41,949 bases of DNA, from NCBI RefSeq assembly GCF_000298195.1, contig NZ_BAHC01000217.1:1-41949 (forward strand), given 5' to 3'. Positions within the stretch are counted from its first letter, which is position 1; each line of letters begins with the position of its first letter. The notes beneath the pieces were generated by a model, which worked only from the letters and a program-made list of their open reading frames with translations, had not been told where the DNA came from and ran no database searches. This DNA comes from Gordonia rhizosphera NBRC 16068 (lineage in GTDB: Bacteria; Actinomycetota; Actinomycetes; Mycobacteriales; Mycobacteriaceae). A program made the position numbers and the translations under genes. Of this stretch, positions 41,475-41,949 are shown piece by piece.

Positions 41475-41949
41475 ATGCGTCGCGCCCTGAGCCCTTTACT
41501 CACGACCGGGATGGCCGCCCTCACCGCCGGCGCCCTCTACGCAGGGAGTGTCAGCACGGCTCCCCTCAATCCACCCCCGACTCCACCTCCGATTGCGGCG
41601 ACGGAAGTGGTTTCCACCCAGGTCATTTCGACCGCATTTGTCAATCCTTTCCGGACCTGGGGCGAATTCATCGGGAACACCGCAGGCAACCTGGCCGACA
41701 TCGGGCGCCTCGCCGTCTCGGAACCGCCGCCGATCATCATCAAGGTCACCCAGAACCAGATCGCCAATCTCCGGTATCTGCTGAGAGCCGGAGCGGGCAA
41801 CCTTGCCGCCCTGGGTCCGGTCATCGCCGGCATCCCGGGCGCGATCGCCGGGGGGTGGAACTATCTGATCGCCGGCCAGATCGGCGACGCGATAGTCGCG
41901 GTCCTCACACCGGCCGGCCAGGCTGCGCGGGTTCTTCTGGCGGGAACCG
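41475..41949 (+). CDS. Secreted alanine/glycine-rich protein, cut by window end
   Basis: ATG 41475, with GAGGAA six bases upstream, opens a frame that runs to the window end without a stop (158 complete codons). The N-terminus has MRRALSPLLTTGMAALTAGA, a Sec-type signal with cleavage likely after about residue 28-32, and then a Pro-rich linker (PLNPPPTPPPIAATE). The mature part (STAFVNPFRTWGEFIGNTAG, later IGRLAVSEPPPIIIKVTQNQ, GNLAALGPVIAGIPGAIAGGW) is amphipathic and resembles secreted or envelope proteins of mycobacteria and relatives whose function is unknown. The C-terminus is not in the window. Confidence 0.72.
   Translation, partial: MRRALSPLLTTGMAALTAGALYAGSVSTAPLNPPPTPPPIAATEVVSTQVISTAFVNPFRTWGEFIGNTAGNLADIGRLAVSEPPPIIIKVTQNQIANLRYLLRAGAGNLAALGPVIAGIPGAIAGGWNYLIAGQIGDAIVAVLTPAGQAARVLLAGT

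Overview
The window is high-GC actinobacterial DNA. Several features point to a mycolic-acid-bearing member of the Mycobacteriales, with Gordonia, Dietzia and Rhodococcus-type genera as the best guesses: three wax ester synthase/diacylglycerol acyltransferase (WS/DGAT) genes, a hydrogenase-like block in the same order as Mycobacterium tuberculosis Rv0081-Rv0087, a clustered tRNA-Glu-Asp-Phe, pervasive ATGA/GTGA gene overlaps and apparently leaderless starts. The genus is inference; no rRNA or housekeeping marker is present.

Layout. (1) 154-8713, minus strand: an ArsR regulator followed by six tightly overlapping genes for a membrane complex related to formate hydrogenlyase/complex I, then a Gfo/Idh/MocA oxidoreductase. 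The large subunit lacks all four Ni-Fe cysteine ligands. (2) 8822-12395: a lipoprotein, then a pirin-MarR-LLM flavin oxidoreductase operon closed by a strong hairpin. (3) 12463-13106: four tRNA genes. (4) 13384-19745: a MarR regulator divergent from an MFS carrier, an acyl/aryl-CoA ligase, a WS/DGAT and a broken alpha/beta hydrolase, then a SnoaL-like protein. (5) 19774-22527: a gluconate module (GntR-type regulator, kinase, permease) ending in a perfect hairpin. (6) 22649-26465: a two-RCK potassium channel with a small membrane protein, and a YbjT-like NAD(P)-binding protein. (7) 26617-35875: a carotenoid cluster in four transcription blocks. (8) 36184-39152: two overlapping WS/DGAT genes. 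(9) 39212-41949: a BCCT osmolyte transporter and the start of a secreted protein cut by the window edge.

The carotenoid genes form a nearly complete route. Idi and CrtE supply GGPP, CrtB makes phytoene and CrtI makes lycopene. CrtYc/CrtYd cyclise an end. CruF (hydratase), a second CrtI-family enzyme (CrtD-like), a CrtA-like monooxygenase and a GT2 glycosyltransferase then modify the other end. The predicted product is a glycosylated, oxygenated, probably monocyclic gamma-carotene derivative. The two WS/DGAT genes beside crtE are candidates for acylating that glycoside, which is speculative.

The most interesting items are the ligand-less hydrogenase-like complex, the carotenoid glycoside cluster with its possible acyltransferases, a five-unit in-frame heptapeptide repeat inside CrtI, a 33-bp MarR-type palindrome, a heptanucleotide tract just upstream of a lipoprotein start, and a channel gene paired with a small uncharacterised membrane protein.
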